Assembly (NCBI GenBank): GCA_963825345.1
Contig: CAWGSQ010000012.1
Span: 310,001-374,000, forward strand
Direction of reading: 5' to 3'
DNA from: JACVRW01 sp963825345
GTDB lineage: Bacteria; Actinomycetota; Thermoleophilia; Solirubrobacterales; Thermoleophilaceae
Length of the DNA: 64,000 nt
Shown: piece by piece, positions 10,244 to 18,223 of the stretch
How the letters are laid out: the number at the start of each line of letters is the position of its first letter
Position numbering within the stretch: position 1 is the first letter of the stretch
Position numbers and translations under genes: made by a program
The notes under the pieces: generated by a model
Seen by the model: the letters and a program-made list of their open reading frames with translations, nothing else
Database searches by the model: none
What the model was told of the DNA's origin: nothing

Positions 10244-10660
10244 GTGTCGCAGGCGGTCATCGACTTCGTCGTCGAGGGGTACCGCCGCTACAACGAGCGC
10301 GACCGGTCACTCCCTTGGCCGGACGACGAGAACGCCGGCCACTGGCACGACGACGGCGAGTACCGCTCCGCCCGCGAGGACCCCGACTCCGAGGTACATC
10401 GCGGGCTGGAGGCGATCCGGGTGCAGTTCCAGCGCTGGCATGACACCTACCCCGACCTGCGGGTGAGGATCGTCGACGTCCGTGTGAACGAAGACAAGGT
10501 CATGGCATGGGTGCACCTGAGCGGCCACGGGGTGGGGAGCGGAGTCCCGATCGAGATGGAGCTCGCGCACGTGCTCGCCATCCGTGACGGGAAGATCGCG
10601 TACATCGCCGAGTTCTTCGACAGGGCCGAGGCGCTCGGTCACGTCGGCCTCTCGGAGTAG
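10244..10660 (+). CDS. SnoaL/NTF2-like protein
   Basis: The 138-residue protein begins at GTG 10244, two bases after the ino1 stop. It has a cone-shaped NTF2-like pattern: an N-terminal helix (FVVEGYRRYNERD), a His/Asp-rich segment, EVHRGLEAIRVQFQRWHDTYPDL, then strands ending AEFFDRAEAL. SnoaL-like proteins include small isomerases, hydrolases and binding proteins, so function is open. Tight linkage to ino1 and the glycosyltransferase-PHP gene puts it in the inositol-lipid transcript. The very long frame upstream is a shadow of ino1. Confidence 0.82.
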   Translation: MSQAVIDFVVEGYRRYNERDRSLPWPDDENAGHWHDDGEYRSAREDPDSEVHRGLEAIRVQFQRWHDTYPDLRVRIVDVRVNEDKVMAWVHLSGHGVGSGVPIEMELAHVLAIRDGKIAYIAEFFDRAEALGHVGLSE

Positions 10661-10680
10661 CGCCCGAATATCCTCCGAGG

Positions 10681-12516
10681 GTGCCCTTTTCGATAGCGCA
10701 GGTCACACCCTGGCCCTGGGAGCAGCACCATGAGGTCAACCGCTTCGTGGAGCGGCTCTCGGATGAGCTGTGCACGCGCGGGCACCGCGTTGTGGTGGTC
10801 GCGCCGTCCGACTCGCGCGAGCTGGTGCGGGAGGGGCGCGCGAAGGTCAGGGCGCTGCGCTCGGATCCGGACGCTCTCTGGGCCGAGGAGGGCTGCGCGT
10901 CGGTGGTGGCGGTGGGGCAGTCGCTTCCATTCCGCCGCGCCGGGTCGGTGTCGATGCCGCTCGACGTGTCGCGCACGCTCGAGGATCTGCTCGACCGGGC
11001 CGAGCTCGACTTCCTCCACGTGCATGAGCCGTTTGCGCCGAGCGCCGCGTCGGCCGCTCTGCGGCACTCGCGAGCGCTGAACATCGGAACCTTCCACTCG
11101 ACCACCGAGCGCTTCGTGTCGACTCAGGTGGCGCGCAAGGTGGTGGAGCTCCTGTTCGGGCGCCTCGACGGCCGCACCGCGAGCTACGCGGCCACGCGCG
11201 ACCTGATCGAGCGCTACTTCCCGGGCGACTACACGGTGATCCGCCCGGGCGCGGACCTCCACGCGCGCGGCGTGAAGACCGACGGGCCGCCCGAGATCGT
11301 GTTCTCTGACGAGGAGGAGCGCGGCGCCCTGCGGCTGTTCCTCCGCGCTCTGCGCCGCCTCCCGACCGACCTCGACTGGCGCGCCACCATCTGGATGCGC
11401 GAGCCGGCCTCCACCACGGCGCCGACGCTGTCCCGCCGCATGCGCGAGCACGTGACCCTCGCCGGGCCGAGCGACGGCTCCGAGGCGCAGCATCTCGCGC
11501 GTGCCTCGATAGCCGTGGCGGCCTCTGCCGGAACGGCGCCGGCCCCTCAACTCGTGCTGCGAGCGATGGCCGGCGGCGCGGTGCCGGTGGTCTCGCGGCT
11601 TCCGCAGTACGAGGAGCTGCTGCGCGAGGGCGAGCTGGGCCCGCTCTTCGAGCCGCGCGATGCGCTCACGCTCGCCGCCCAGCTCGAGCGGCTGCTGCGC
11701 GACCCGAAGCTGCTGTCGGGCTACGCCAGCGCGATCGAGGATGCGCACGACGACATCAGCTGGTCGCGTGTTGCGGACGAGTTCGAGGATCTCTACGCGC
11801 GCATCGCCGCGCGCCGGCACGACTCGAACGGCCGTGTAGGGCTGCGCAAGAAGCTCGGCGAGAAGAACTTCATCCACGTGGACCTGCACATGCACACGGA
11901 CCACTCGCCCGACTGCGCCACGCCCGTGGACACGCTGCTCGACACCGCGAAGAAGGTTGGGCTCGGGGCGATCGCGATCACCGACCACAACGAGATCTCC
12001 GGCGCGCTCGAGGCGCGCAAGCGGGCCAACGGGATCAAGGTGATCGTGGCCGAGGAGGTTAAGACCGCGGACCAGGGCGAGGTGATCGGGCTCTTCATCG
12101 AGGAAAAGATCCCGCGCGGGATGACGCTCCAGGAGACGATCGCCGAGATCCGCCGCCAGGGGGGCCTCGTATACGTCCCCCATCCCTTTGACCGGATGCA
12201 TGCCGTGCCCGACTACGAGCACCTGTTGGACGTTGTGGAAGAGATCGACGCGATCGAGGTCTTCAACCCGCGCGTGGCTTTCTCCGCCTTCAACGAGGAG
12301 GCCGCGCGCTTCGCGGCCAAGTACCGGATCGTGGCCGGCGCCGGCTCGGATAGCCACGTGGCCCAGGGGCTCGGCTCCGTGAAGATCCGGATGCGCGACT
12401 TCGACGGGCCGGAGGAGTTTCTCGAGTCCCTGCGCGACGCCGACATCGTCCGAAAACGCCAGTCGCTCCTCTACGTACAGGCCCTGAAGTTCCTCCAGAC
12501 GCGCGGCAAGAAGTGA
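10681..12516 (+). CDS. GT-B glycosyltransferase-like protein fused to a PHP phosphoesterase domain
   Basis: The 611-residue protein joins two enzyme-like modules. Residues 1 to about 385 follow a GT4-type GT-B pattern (IAQVTPWPWEQHHEVNRF, a His-containing HVHEPFAPSAAS, and AMAGGAVPVVSR). Residues about 397-611 form a PHP domain with HVDLHMHTDHSPD (His403 and His405), AITDHNEISGA, VPHPFDRM and AGSDSH, so the metal ligands look intact. The GT4 E-X7-E motif is lost: Arg stands where LEAMA has Glu, and the first Glu is missing. The glycosyltransferase half may therefore be altered or inactive. Position in the inositol-lipid cluster suggests phosphoinositide or mannoside metabolism; substrate unknown. 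It starts at GTG 10681. Confidence 0.88.
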   Translation: MPFSIAQVTPWPWEQHHEVNRFVERLSDELCTRGHRVVVVAPSDSRELVREGRAKVRALRSDPDALWAEEGCASVVAVGQSLPFRRAGSVSMPLDVSRTLEDLLDRAELDFLHVHEPFAPSAASAALRHSRALNIGTFHSTTERFVSTQVARKVVELLFGRLDGRTASYAATRDLIERYFPGDYTVIRPGADLHARGVKTDGPPEIVFSDEEERGALRLFLRALRRLPTDLDWRATIWMREPASTTAPTLSRRMREHVTLAGPSDGSEAQHLARASIAVAASAGTAPAPQLVLRAMAGGAVPVVSRLPQYEELLREGELGPLFEPRDALTLAAQLERLLRDPKLLSGYASAIEDAHDDISWSRVADEFEDLYARIAARRHDSNGRVGLRKKLGEKNFIHVDLHMHTDHSPDCATPVDTLLDTAKKVGLGAIAITDHNEISGALEARKRANGIKVIVAEEVKTADQGEVIGLFIEEKIPRGMTLQETIAEIRRQGGLVYVPHPFDRMHAVPDYEHLLDVVEEIDAIEVFNPRVAFSAFNEEAARFAAKYRIVAGAGSDSHVAQGLGSVKIRMRDFDGPEEFLESLRDADIVRKRQSLLYVQALKFLQTRGKK

Positions 12517-13169
12517 TGCGCCCGAAAGGAGCACCGGCAAGTCCGTCAAAAGCCAGTGGGACGGTGCCGGCCACTGACGACGAGATTCGCGAGAAGTACC
12601 TCGAGCGAGCGATCCGCGAACTGAACCTCCTCACCAGGGAGATTCAGGACTGCGATCACTGCCCGCGAGGAAACCTCATGCCCGTGCTCGGCTCGGGCCA
12701 CCCGCAGGCGGACATCTTCCTGCTGAAGTTCGCGCCGGTGCCCTCGGAGATCGAGGAGGGCGTGGCGTTCTACGGCCGCGCCGGCAGCGCGCTCATGAAG
12801 AGCTTCAAGCGGCTCGGCGTGGACCCGCTCGCCGTGTACGGGACCGTGTTCGTGAAGTGCCCGGTGCACGACACCGACGACTCGGCCCCCGCCTGCCGCG
12901 CCCGCGTCCTCGAGGAGCTCACGATCGTGCAGCCCCGGATCGTGGTGGTGATGGGCGAGGAGGGACTCGAGGAGCTGAACGATCTGCACGTGCCACTCGG
13001 GCGCCAGCTCGAGTGGAAGCCGGGCGAGCTCCAGCGCCTCACGCCGTCGCTCGAGGCGCTCGTGGTGCCGGACATCGACCGCTCGCTCGACGACGAGCAG
13101 GCGAAGCGCGAGTTCTGGGGGGCCTTCCGCGCCCTCGGCGAGTGGTACGCGGACTTCCCGCCGTACTAG
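12513..13169 (+). CDS. Uracil-DNA glycosylase-superfamily protein, divergent
   Basis: The 218-residue protein resembles family 4 uracil-DNA glycosylases: an N-terminal CDHC pair, YGRAGSALM, VFVKCPVHDTDDSAPAC supplying two more Cys for an Fe-S cluster, and IVVVMGEEGLEEL. The family motif GEGPG-X2-ED is replaced by KFAPVPSEIEEG and the late His-Pro-Ser motif by VPDIDR, so uracil excision is doubtful. It overlaps the preceding stop by 4 bases if GTG 12513 is used; ATG 12516 is an equally good start. It could be a distinct UDG subfamily of actinobacteria. Confidence 0.8.
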   Translation: MMRPKGAPASPSKASGTVPATDDEIREKYLERAIRELNLLTREIQDCDHCPRGNLMPVLGSGHPQADIFLLKFAPVPSEIEEGVAFYGRAGSALMKSFKRLGVDPLAVYGTVFVKCPVHDTDDSAPACRARVLEELTIVQPRIVVVMGEEGLEELNDLHVPLGRQLEWKPGELQRLTPSLEALVVPDIDRSLDDEQAKREFWGAFRALGEWYADFPPY

Positions 13170-13189
13170 CCAGCGGTACCCTTTTAGGC

Positions 13190-13612
13190 GTGGCCGCTGA
13201 GGCACGCGTCCTAGTAGTCGCCAACCGCACCGCCGAGTGCCCCGAGCTGCTCGATGCCCTGCGCACGAGGACGATGCAGGGGCCCTGCCAGTTCACGCTT
13301 CTGGTGCCGTCCACACCGCACGGCATCGCCTGGGCTGGAGACATGCACGGCGGCGGCGAGGAGGCCGAGGAACACCGGCGCGCCTTCGTAGACGAGCTGC
13401 GAACGGAGGGGCTCAACGTCGGCGACGCCAAGGTCGGCGATCCGGATCCGCTTGCGGCGATCCAGGACGAGTGCAACTTCAGCGAGTACGACGAGCTGAT
13501 CGTCTCGACGCTCCCTCTGCACGTGTCCAAGTGGCTACGGGTGGACCTGCCGCGCAAGGCAGAGGCCGCCACCGGCCTGCCCGTCACTCACATCGTGGGG
13601 AGCACGTCCTGA
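13190..13612 (+). CDS. UspA-like alpha/beta protein
   Basis: The 140-residue protein from GTG 13190 shows VLVVANRTAECPELLDALR at the N-terminus, a middle alpha-helical part, VGDPDPLAAIQDE and DELIVSTLPLHVSKWLRVDLP near the end. This is the pattern of a widespread actinobacterial group often labelled universal-stress-protein-like. The nucleotide-binding GX2GX9G motif of classical Usp proteins is not evident. Its stop overlaps the ATG of the next small gene by one base (TGATG), so the pair is probably cotranslated. No specific role can be given. Confidence 0.75.
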   Translation: MAAEARVLVVANRTAECPELLDALRTRTMQGPCQFTLLVPSTPHGIAWAGDMHGGGEEAEEHRRAFVDELRTEGLNVGDAKVGDPDPLAAIQDECNFSEYDELIVSTLPLHVSKWLRVDLPRKAEAATGLPVTHIVGSTS

Positions 13613-13779
13613 TGGACCTCGAGGAGCGCTTTGGCGTCGATCCGGTGATCGAGCGCACCTGCTCCGAGTGCGGAACGAAGCTCACCGACGAGGAGATCAA
13701 GGCCTCACTCGAGACCGGCGGACCGTTCCTCTGCACCGTCCATGCGGCCGAGGAGGTCCCGATGGAGGATGCTCCCTAG
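13612..13779 (+). CDS. Small zinc-ribbon-like protein
   Basis: The 55-residue acidic protein has CSECG near residue 17 and CTVH near residue 42, which could form a C-X2-C...C-X2-H metal site. It starts at the ATG sharing one base with the upstream stop, and its 3' end overlaps the convergent methyltransferase gene by 4 bases. No family is named with confidence; position suggests a partner of the Usp-like protein. Confidence 0.6.
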   Translation: MDLEERFGVDPVIERTCSECGTKLTDEEIKASLETGGPFLCTVHAAEEVPMEDAP

Positions 13780-15143
13780 CGCTCGAGCAGGGCGACGCAC
13801 TCGATGTGCGGCGTCTGCGGGAACATGTCCACCGGCCGCACCGTCTTCAGCTCGTAGCCGCCGTCGTCCACGAGCTGACGCGCGTTCGGCGCGAGCGTCG
13901 TCGGGTTGCAGGAGACGTAGACGATCCGCTGCGCCTCGGCCTCGATGATCCGGCGAACCACCTTCTGCGACAGGCCGGCGCGCGGCGGGTCCACCACGAT
14001 CACATCCGGGCTGCCCGACTGCTCGAGCAGCTCGCGCATCACGAGCCGGACGTCGCCGGCGAAGAAGCGCGTGTTGTCGATGCTGTTCAGCTTCGCGTTC
14101 TCGATCGCGTCGCGAACGGCCTCCTCCACCAGCTCCACTCCCCAGACCTCGCCCGCGTCAAGGGCGAGCGCCAGTGCGATCGTGCCGATGCCGCAGAACA
14201 GGTCGAGCACCTTCTCGCGCCCGCTCAGGGCCGCCAGCTCGGCGGCGGTGCCGTAGAGCGTCTCCGCCATCTCGGTGTTCGTCTGGAAGAAGGCGTCCGG
14301 TGAGATCCGGAAGCGCAGGCCCGCCAGCTCCTCGTCGAGCACGGCCGCTCCCTTGACGAGTTGCGTGTCGCCACCGCGGGTGGTCTCGGCAACGCCCTCG
14401 GCGCGGGTCCAGAGGAAGGAGTCGGCCGGGGTCGCCGCCGCAAGCTCGGCCACGCGGAACTCGGCACCGGGGCTCGTAACCACACGGGCCTGGACCTGGC
14501 CCGTGCGCCGCCCCTCGCGCACCACGAGGTTGCGCAGCACGCCGGTGCCCGTCTCGCGGTCCCACGCGGTGAGGCCCTCCTCGCGGCACCATGCCTTGAC
14601 GGCCTCGCGGATCTCGTTGATCCGCTCGGAGGCGAGGATGTCGTCCTCCACGTCGTCGATCAGGTCCCATCGGCCGGCATGGTGGAATCCGAGCACGAGC
14701 TCGCCCTGCTCGTCCATCCCGAACGAGTACTCGAGCTTGTTGCGGTAGCGGAGCTGCTCCGTGGCCGGCACGATCGGCTCGACGGGCGGCTCCTCGAACC
14801 CGCCGATGCGGCTCAGCGCGTCGCGAACCTGGGACTCCTTCTCCTGGAGCTGGCGCTCGTAGGGGAGCACCTGCCACGGCGCGCCGGGGTGCGGTGCCAG
14901 CGGCTCGATGCGATCGGGACTCGGCTCCAGCAGCTCCACCAGCTCGCCCTCGGCCCAGGAGCGCTTCGACTTCCCGATTCGCGCGCGCACGCGATCGCCG
15001 GGAACCGCGCCGCGGATGAACACCACGTAGCCGGTCTCGGTGCGCGCGACGCCCGCCCCGCCATAGGCGAGACGATCGACCGTCAGGTCGAGCTCGTCAC
15101 CCCTTCGGGGGCGTGGGAGTGCTGTGGCTTCGGACGACGTCAG
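13776..15143 (-). CDS. 23S rRNA (uracil-5-)-methyltransferase, RlmD/TrmA family
   Basis: The protein is a SAM-dependent RNA m5U methyltransferase. An N-terminal TRAM domain is followed by a middle RNA-binding domain and a Rossmann methyltransferase domain with VLDLFCGIGTIALALA, the VDPPRAGL motif and the catalytic Cys in IVYVSCNPTTLA. The first ordinary start codon is GTG 15026, but that would remove half of the TRAM domain (LTVDRLAYGGAGVAR is encoded upstream in frame). The frame closes at 15150-15152, and the only start-like codon between is CTG at 15143, beside a 14-bp tandem duplication. A CTG start or a local sequence error is likely. The RNA position modified is not predicted. Confidence 0.88.
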   Translation of the reverse strand: MTSSEATALPRPRRGDELDLTVDRLAYGGAGVARTETGYVVFIRGAVPGDRVRARIGKSKRSWAEGELVELLEPSPDRIEPLAPHPGAPWQVLPYERQLQEKESQVRDALSRIGGFEEPPVEPIVPATEQLRYRNKLEYSFGMDEQGELVLGFHHAGRWDLIDDVEDDILASERINEIREAVKAWCREEGLTAWDRETGTGVLRNLVVREGRRTGQVQARVVTSPGAEFRVAELAAATPADSFLWTRAEGVAETTRGGDTQLVKGAAVLDEELAGLRFRISPDAFFQTNTEMAETLYGTAAELAALSGREKVLDLFCGIGTIALALALDAGEVWGVELVEEAVRDAIENAKLNSIDNTRFFAGDVRLVMRELLEQSGSPDVIVVDPPRAGLSQKVVRRIIEAEAQRIVYVSCNPTTLAPNARQLVDDGGYELKTVRPVDMFPQTPHIECVALLER

Positions 15144-15165
15144 CCGAGCTTAGTCAGCCGAGCTT
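15139..15165. repeat. Tandem duplication, 14-bp period
   Basis: The 13-base unit GTCAGCCGAGCTT occurs at 15139-15151 and again at 15153-15165. It duplicates the end and stop codon of the histone-like gene and falls on the start of the methyltransferase frame, which would explain its lack of a normal start codon. A small slippage duplication is the simplest reading. Confidence 0.8.
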
Positions 15166-16044
15166 CGACTCGATCGAGTTCAGCACGGTCTTGCGGTTCG
15201 CGTTGCGGCGCTCGTAGTCGCGCACCTTGCGCAGCTCCGCGGGGGTGAGCCCGCTGGTGCGGCTCACCACCTGGTCTGCGGTCAGGTCGTCATACGCGGT
15301 GATCGGGAAGTTCGGCCCGACCCCCGCCGCACGCCGGGCGCGATCCGCCTGCGCCAGCGCCGGTGACGCCGCGCGCACCGCGCGGCTGCGCGCGCCGGAC
15401 GCCTGCTTGCGCGCTCCTCCGACCGCGCCACCGGCCGCCTTGCGGACGCCGGTAGTGCGGCCCTCGATCTCGTCGCGGCCGCGGCCGAGCAGCTGCTCGA
15501 GGTCCTTCAGCACGTCGTTCGTCTGCTTCTGCCCCTGCTTGAGAAGGCTCGTAACGAGCCCCTGCGCGTCGGCGGAGGTCATGCGGCCGCGCTCGACCGC
15601 TTCCTCGACCGCCTCCTCGATGCGCTGACGGCTGAGGAGCACCATCTCCAGCGGGCCGATCAGGTTCTTGCGCAGCGCCTCGCGGAACTCGGCGACGGTC
15701 TTGGCCTCGACGCCCGCGCTCTTCGCCGGCTTCGCTGCCGCGCGTGCGGTGGTCTTCGCGGCCTTGCGCGCCTGCTGCTGGCGCCCGCGTGCCTGGCCGC
15801 CCTTCTTCGCGGCGGCCTTGCGCTTGGTCGACGAGGCCGAGCTCGACGCGCTGGTGCGGCTCCGCGACGACGCGGACGACGAGCGGCTGCTCGCCGAGCG
15901 GGTGCTCTTGGCGCGGGTGCTTTTGGCCCGGCTGCCGCCGGACGCCTTGCTGCCCGACGACCGGCTCGTCGACGAACGCTTGCTCGAAGCGCTCGACCGC
16001 TTTGACCCACCACTCGACTTACCTGTGCTCCGACGCTCCGCCAT
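15154..16044 (-). CDS. Histone H1-like/phasin-like basic protein
   Basis: Of the 296 residues, the first 105 are Ser, Lys, Arg and Ala-rich low complexity like the basic tails of actinobacterial HupB or histone H1-like proteins. Residues about 110-180 form a helical segment (EFREALRKNLIGPLEMVLLSRQRIEEAVEEAV) with coiled-coil character resembling phasin-type proteins. The C-terminus has ITAYDDLTADQVVSR and LTPAELRKVRDYERRN, a motif found at the end of several actinobacterial basic proteins. DNA binding or coating of a granule are both possible. Confidence 0.75.
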   Translation of the reverse strand: MAERRSTGKSSGGSKRSSASSKRSSTSRSSGSKASGGSRAKSTRAKSTRSASSRSSSASSRSRTSASSSASSTKRKAAAKKGGQARGRQQQARKAAKTTARAAAKPAKSAGVEAKTVAEFREALRKNLIGPLEMVLLSRQRIEEAVEEAVERGRMTSADAQGLVTSLLKQGQKQTNDVLKDLEQLLGRGRDEIEGRTTGVRKAAGGAVGGARKQASGARSRAVRAASPALAQADRARRAAGVGPNFPITAYDDLTADQVVSRTSGLTPAELRKVRDYERRNANRKTVLNSIESKLG

Positions 16045-16100
16045 CTTGGCTCCCTCTCGTCTGCCGCTTGGTTGGACTCTTCCCCCAACGCGGGACTAAA

Positions 16101-16934
16101 TCACGTCGGCACCGCGGCTGACCCCACCTCCCACTGCGCAACCACGGGCGCGTGGTCGGACAGCCGCAGCCGCCGGCCGTCCCGCTCGGGCAGCTCGCGC
16201 TCCTCGGGCGCGAGCTGTCGCGTGGGCTCCACGACCTCGAGGCCGCGTGCGAGCAGATGGTCGATCACCATCGGGCCCGTGGGGTCGCCGAGACCGAAGC
16301 GGTCGCGCAACTCCTCGAACGCACGGGGGTGGTGCCGCGGACGCAGGTTCATGTCGCCGCCGAACACGAGCGGGTCGCCCTCTGACCAGTCGACGGCGGA
16401 AGCGGCCGCGGCCGGCAGCTCGAGGCTCGCCTGCTCCGGCAGCCCGGCGGAGGCGTGCAGGTTCGCGAAGCACACCGTCGCGCCGCTCGGCAGCTGCACG
16501 CGCGCCCAGATCATCGTCCGGCGCTCGGGACGCTTCGTAAGGATCATGCGGCGTTCCTCCAGGATCCGGCCGGGCTCGCGGACGAGTATCTGGTTGGAGC
16601 CGCCCTCCCACGAGGCGATCAGGTCGGGGTTCAGGATGGCCGCGAAGCGCTGAAGCGGTGGCACGACGTTGCGCGACGTGAACACGCGCGCGCCCGCCGA
16701 GGCCGTACGTCGCTGGAACGCGCGGAACCAGAGCGGCGGCGCCTCCTGAAGCAGCGCCACGTCCCATTCGGTGTCGCCGACCCATCCTGTGAACTCGCGG
16801 CACAGCGAGCGGTTCACCTGAGCATGCGTCTCGTTGCGCTCGGTCAGGCGAAGCAACCGCGAGCGCAGCGTGAAGAGCGTCTTGTCGGGCGGAAAGTCGC
16901 GCCCGTGGTAGAGATTCCAGCTGAGGACTCGCAT
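16101..16934 (-). CDS. Endonuclease/exonuclease/phosphatase-family protein
   Basis: The 277-residue protein has the EEP fold motifs in order: MRVLSWNLYHG (metal Asn), DVALLQEAPP (metal Glu), FANLHASAG (His), FGGDMNLRP (Asp/Asn) and the terminal LSDHAPVVAQW (Asp-His pair), so the active site looks complete. Such enzymes cleave phosphodiesters in DNA, lipids or small molecules; the substrate is not visible. ATG 16934 is chosen over GTG 16946 because homology starts at MRVLSWNL and an AAGGA site sits at suitable distance. This ATG directly abuts the TTG start of argF on the other strand. Confidence 0.85.
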   Translation of the reverse strand: MRVLSWNLYHGRDFPPDKTLFTLRSRLLRLTERNETHAQVNRSLCREFTGWVGDTEWDVALLQEAPPLWFRAFQRRTASAGARVFTSRNVVPPLQRFAAILNPDLIASWEGGSNQILVREPGRILEERRMILTKRPERRTMIWARVQLPSGATVCFANLHASAGLPEQASLELPAAAASAVDWSEGDPLVFGGDMNLRPRHHPRAFEELRDRFGLGDPTGPMVIDHLLARGLEVVEPTRQLAPEERELPERDGRRLRLSDHAPVVAQWEVGSAAVPT

Positions 16935-17801
16935 TTGGCCAGACACTTCCTTACCGGAGAGGAGCTTACGACCGCGGAGCAGCGGCGTCTCCTCGAGCGC
17001 GCGATCGAGCTCAAGGCCGATCGCCTGTCGTCGCGCGCGCTAGACGGCAAGAGCGTCGCGCTCGTGTTCGACAAGCCATCCACGCGCACGCGCGTGTCGT
17101 TCGACACCGGCGTGTTCGAGCTCGGCGGGCACCCGCTGATCCTGCGCCAGGGCGAGCTCCAGATGGCCCGTGGCGAGTCGCCGCGCGACGTGGCTCTGGT
17201 GCTCTCCCGCATGGTCCACGGGATCGGCATCCGCACGGGCCCGCACCAGACGGTCGTCGAGCTCGCCGAGCACTCGTCGGTCCCGGTGATCAACATGCTC
17301 ACCGAGGAGCACCACCCCTGCCAGGCGCTCGCCGACCTGATGACGCTCCTCGAGCGCTTCGGCACGCTCGAAGGCCTCAAGCTCGCCTACGTGGGGGACG
17401 GCAACAACATGGCGCGCTCGCTTCTGATCGCGGGACGGATCGCCGGGATGGAGGTGGCCGTGGCGTCGCCGCCGGAGCTGTCGCTGCCGGAGGCGCCCGG
17501 CGTGGAGCCCGCGGAGGCGGTGCGGGGCGCGCACGCCGTCTACACCGACGTGTGGGTGAGCATGGGCGACGAGGGCGACGCCGAGCGGCGGCGGGAGCTG
17601 CTCGCGCCCTACCGGATCGACGCCGAGCTACTGGCGCAGGCGCGCGACGACGCCATCGTGCTCCACTGCCTGCCGGCCCATCCGGGCGAGGAGATCAGCG
17701 AGGACGTGCTCTACGGCGAGCGCTCTGCGGTGTGGGACCAGGCGGAGAACCGCCTCCACGCCCAGAAGGCACTTCTCGAACATCTACTCTTCCAGGCATG
17801 A
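16935..17801 (+). CDS. argF: Ornithine carbamoyltransferase
   Basis: The 288-residue enzyme makes citrulline from ornithine and carbamoyl phosphate. It has the carbamoyl-phosphate motif PSTRTR, HHPCQALADLMT, the ornithine-binding DVWVSMGDEGD and HCLPAHPGEEIS, which separates it from aspartate carbamoyltransferase. A TTG at 16935 gives MARHFLTGEEL, the usual N-terminus, and is preceded by GAGGA at 16923-16927, seven bases away. No other arginine gene is in the window. The ribosome site lies inside the divergent nuclease-like gene. Confidence 0.93.
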   Translation: MARHFLTGEELTTAEQRRLLERAIELKADRLSSRALDGKSVALVFDKPSTRTRVSFDTGVFELGGHPLILRQGELQMARGESPRDVALVLSRMVHGIGIRTGPHQTVVELAEHSSVPVINMLTEEHHPCQALADLMTLLERFGTLEGLKLAYVGDGNNMARSLLIAGRIAGMEVAVASPPELSLPEAPGVEPAEAVRGAHAVYTDVWVSMGDEGDAERRRELLAPYRIDAELLAQARDDAIVLHCLPAHPGEEISEDVLYGERSAVWDQAENRLHAQKALLEHLLFQA

Positions 17802-18223
17802 ACAAGCTCCTCGCGCTGATCCTTGCCTGCCTCGCCCTCGGCCTCGTCGCGGCCGGCTGCGGCGGTGACGACGATGGCGGCGACTCCGGAGGCGACGGCG
17901 CCAGCAAGAGCGAAGAGCCCGCCGGCACCGGCGGGGGCGGCGGTGGCGGTGGCGGCGGCGCGCAGGTCGGGATGGCGAACGTGCAGTTCGACCCCGCGGA
18001 TCTGACCGTGAAGGCCGGCGAGAAGATCACCTTCACGAACGACGAGTCCATCCCGCACGACGTGCACAAGACGTCGGGTCCCGGAGAGGACTTCTCCTCA
18101 GGTGGCACCGGCGGCATGCAGGAGGGCGACACGTTCGAGCTCACCCTCGACAAGCCAGGCAAGTACGAGTACGTCTGCAACGTGCACGCACCGGGCATGG
18201 CCGGCTCGATCACGGTTAAGTAG
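17798..18223 (+). CDS. Cupredoxin (plastocyanin-like) lipoprotein
   Basis: The 141-residue protein begins with a lipoprotein signal (LGLVAAGCGGDDDG, lipobox Cys about residue 21) and an acidic then poly-Gly linker of about 35 residues. The blue-copper domain follows, with type 1 ligands visible as His in IPHDVH and Cys, His and Met in YVCNVHAPGM. It is probably an extracytoplasmic electron carrier or copper-binding protein anchored to the membrane. The ATG overlaps the argF stop by 4 bases. The 3' end overlaps the convergent SnoaL-like gene by 8 bases. Confidence 0.93.
   Translation: MNKLLALILACLALGLVAAGCGGDDDGGDSGGDGASKSEEPAGTGGGGGGGGGGAQVGMANVQFDPADLTVKAGEKITFTNDESIPHDVHKTSGPGEDFSSGGTGGMQEGDTFELTLDKPGKYEYVCNVHAPGMAGSITVK

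Noticed and set aside
10639..12549. 636-codon minus-strand frame opposite the GT-PHP gene
   Set aside because: It mirrors a gene with clear domains and has no motif of its own.
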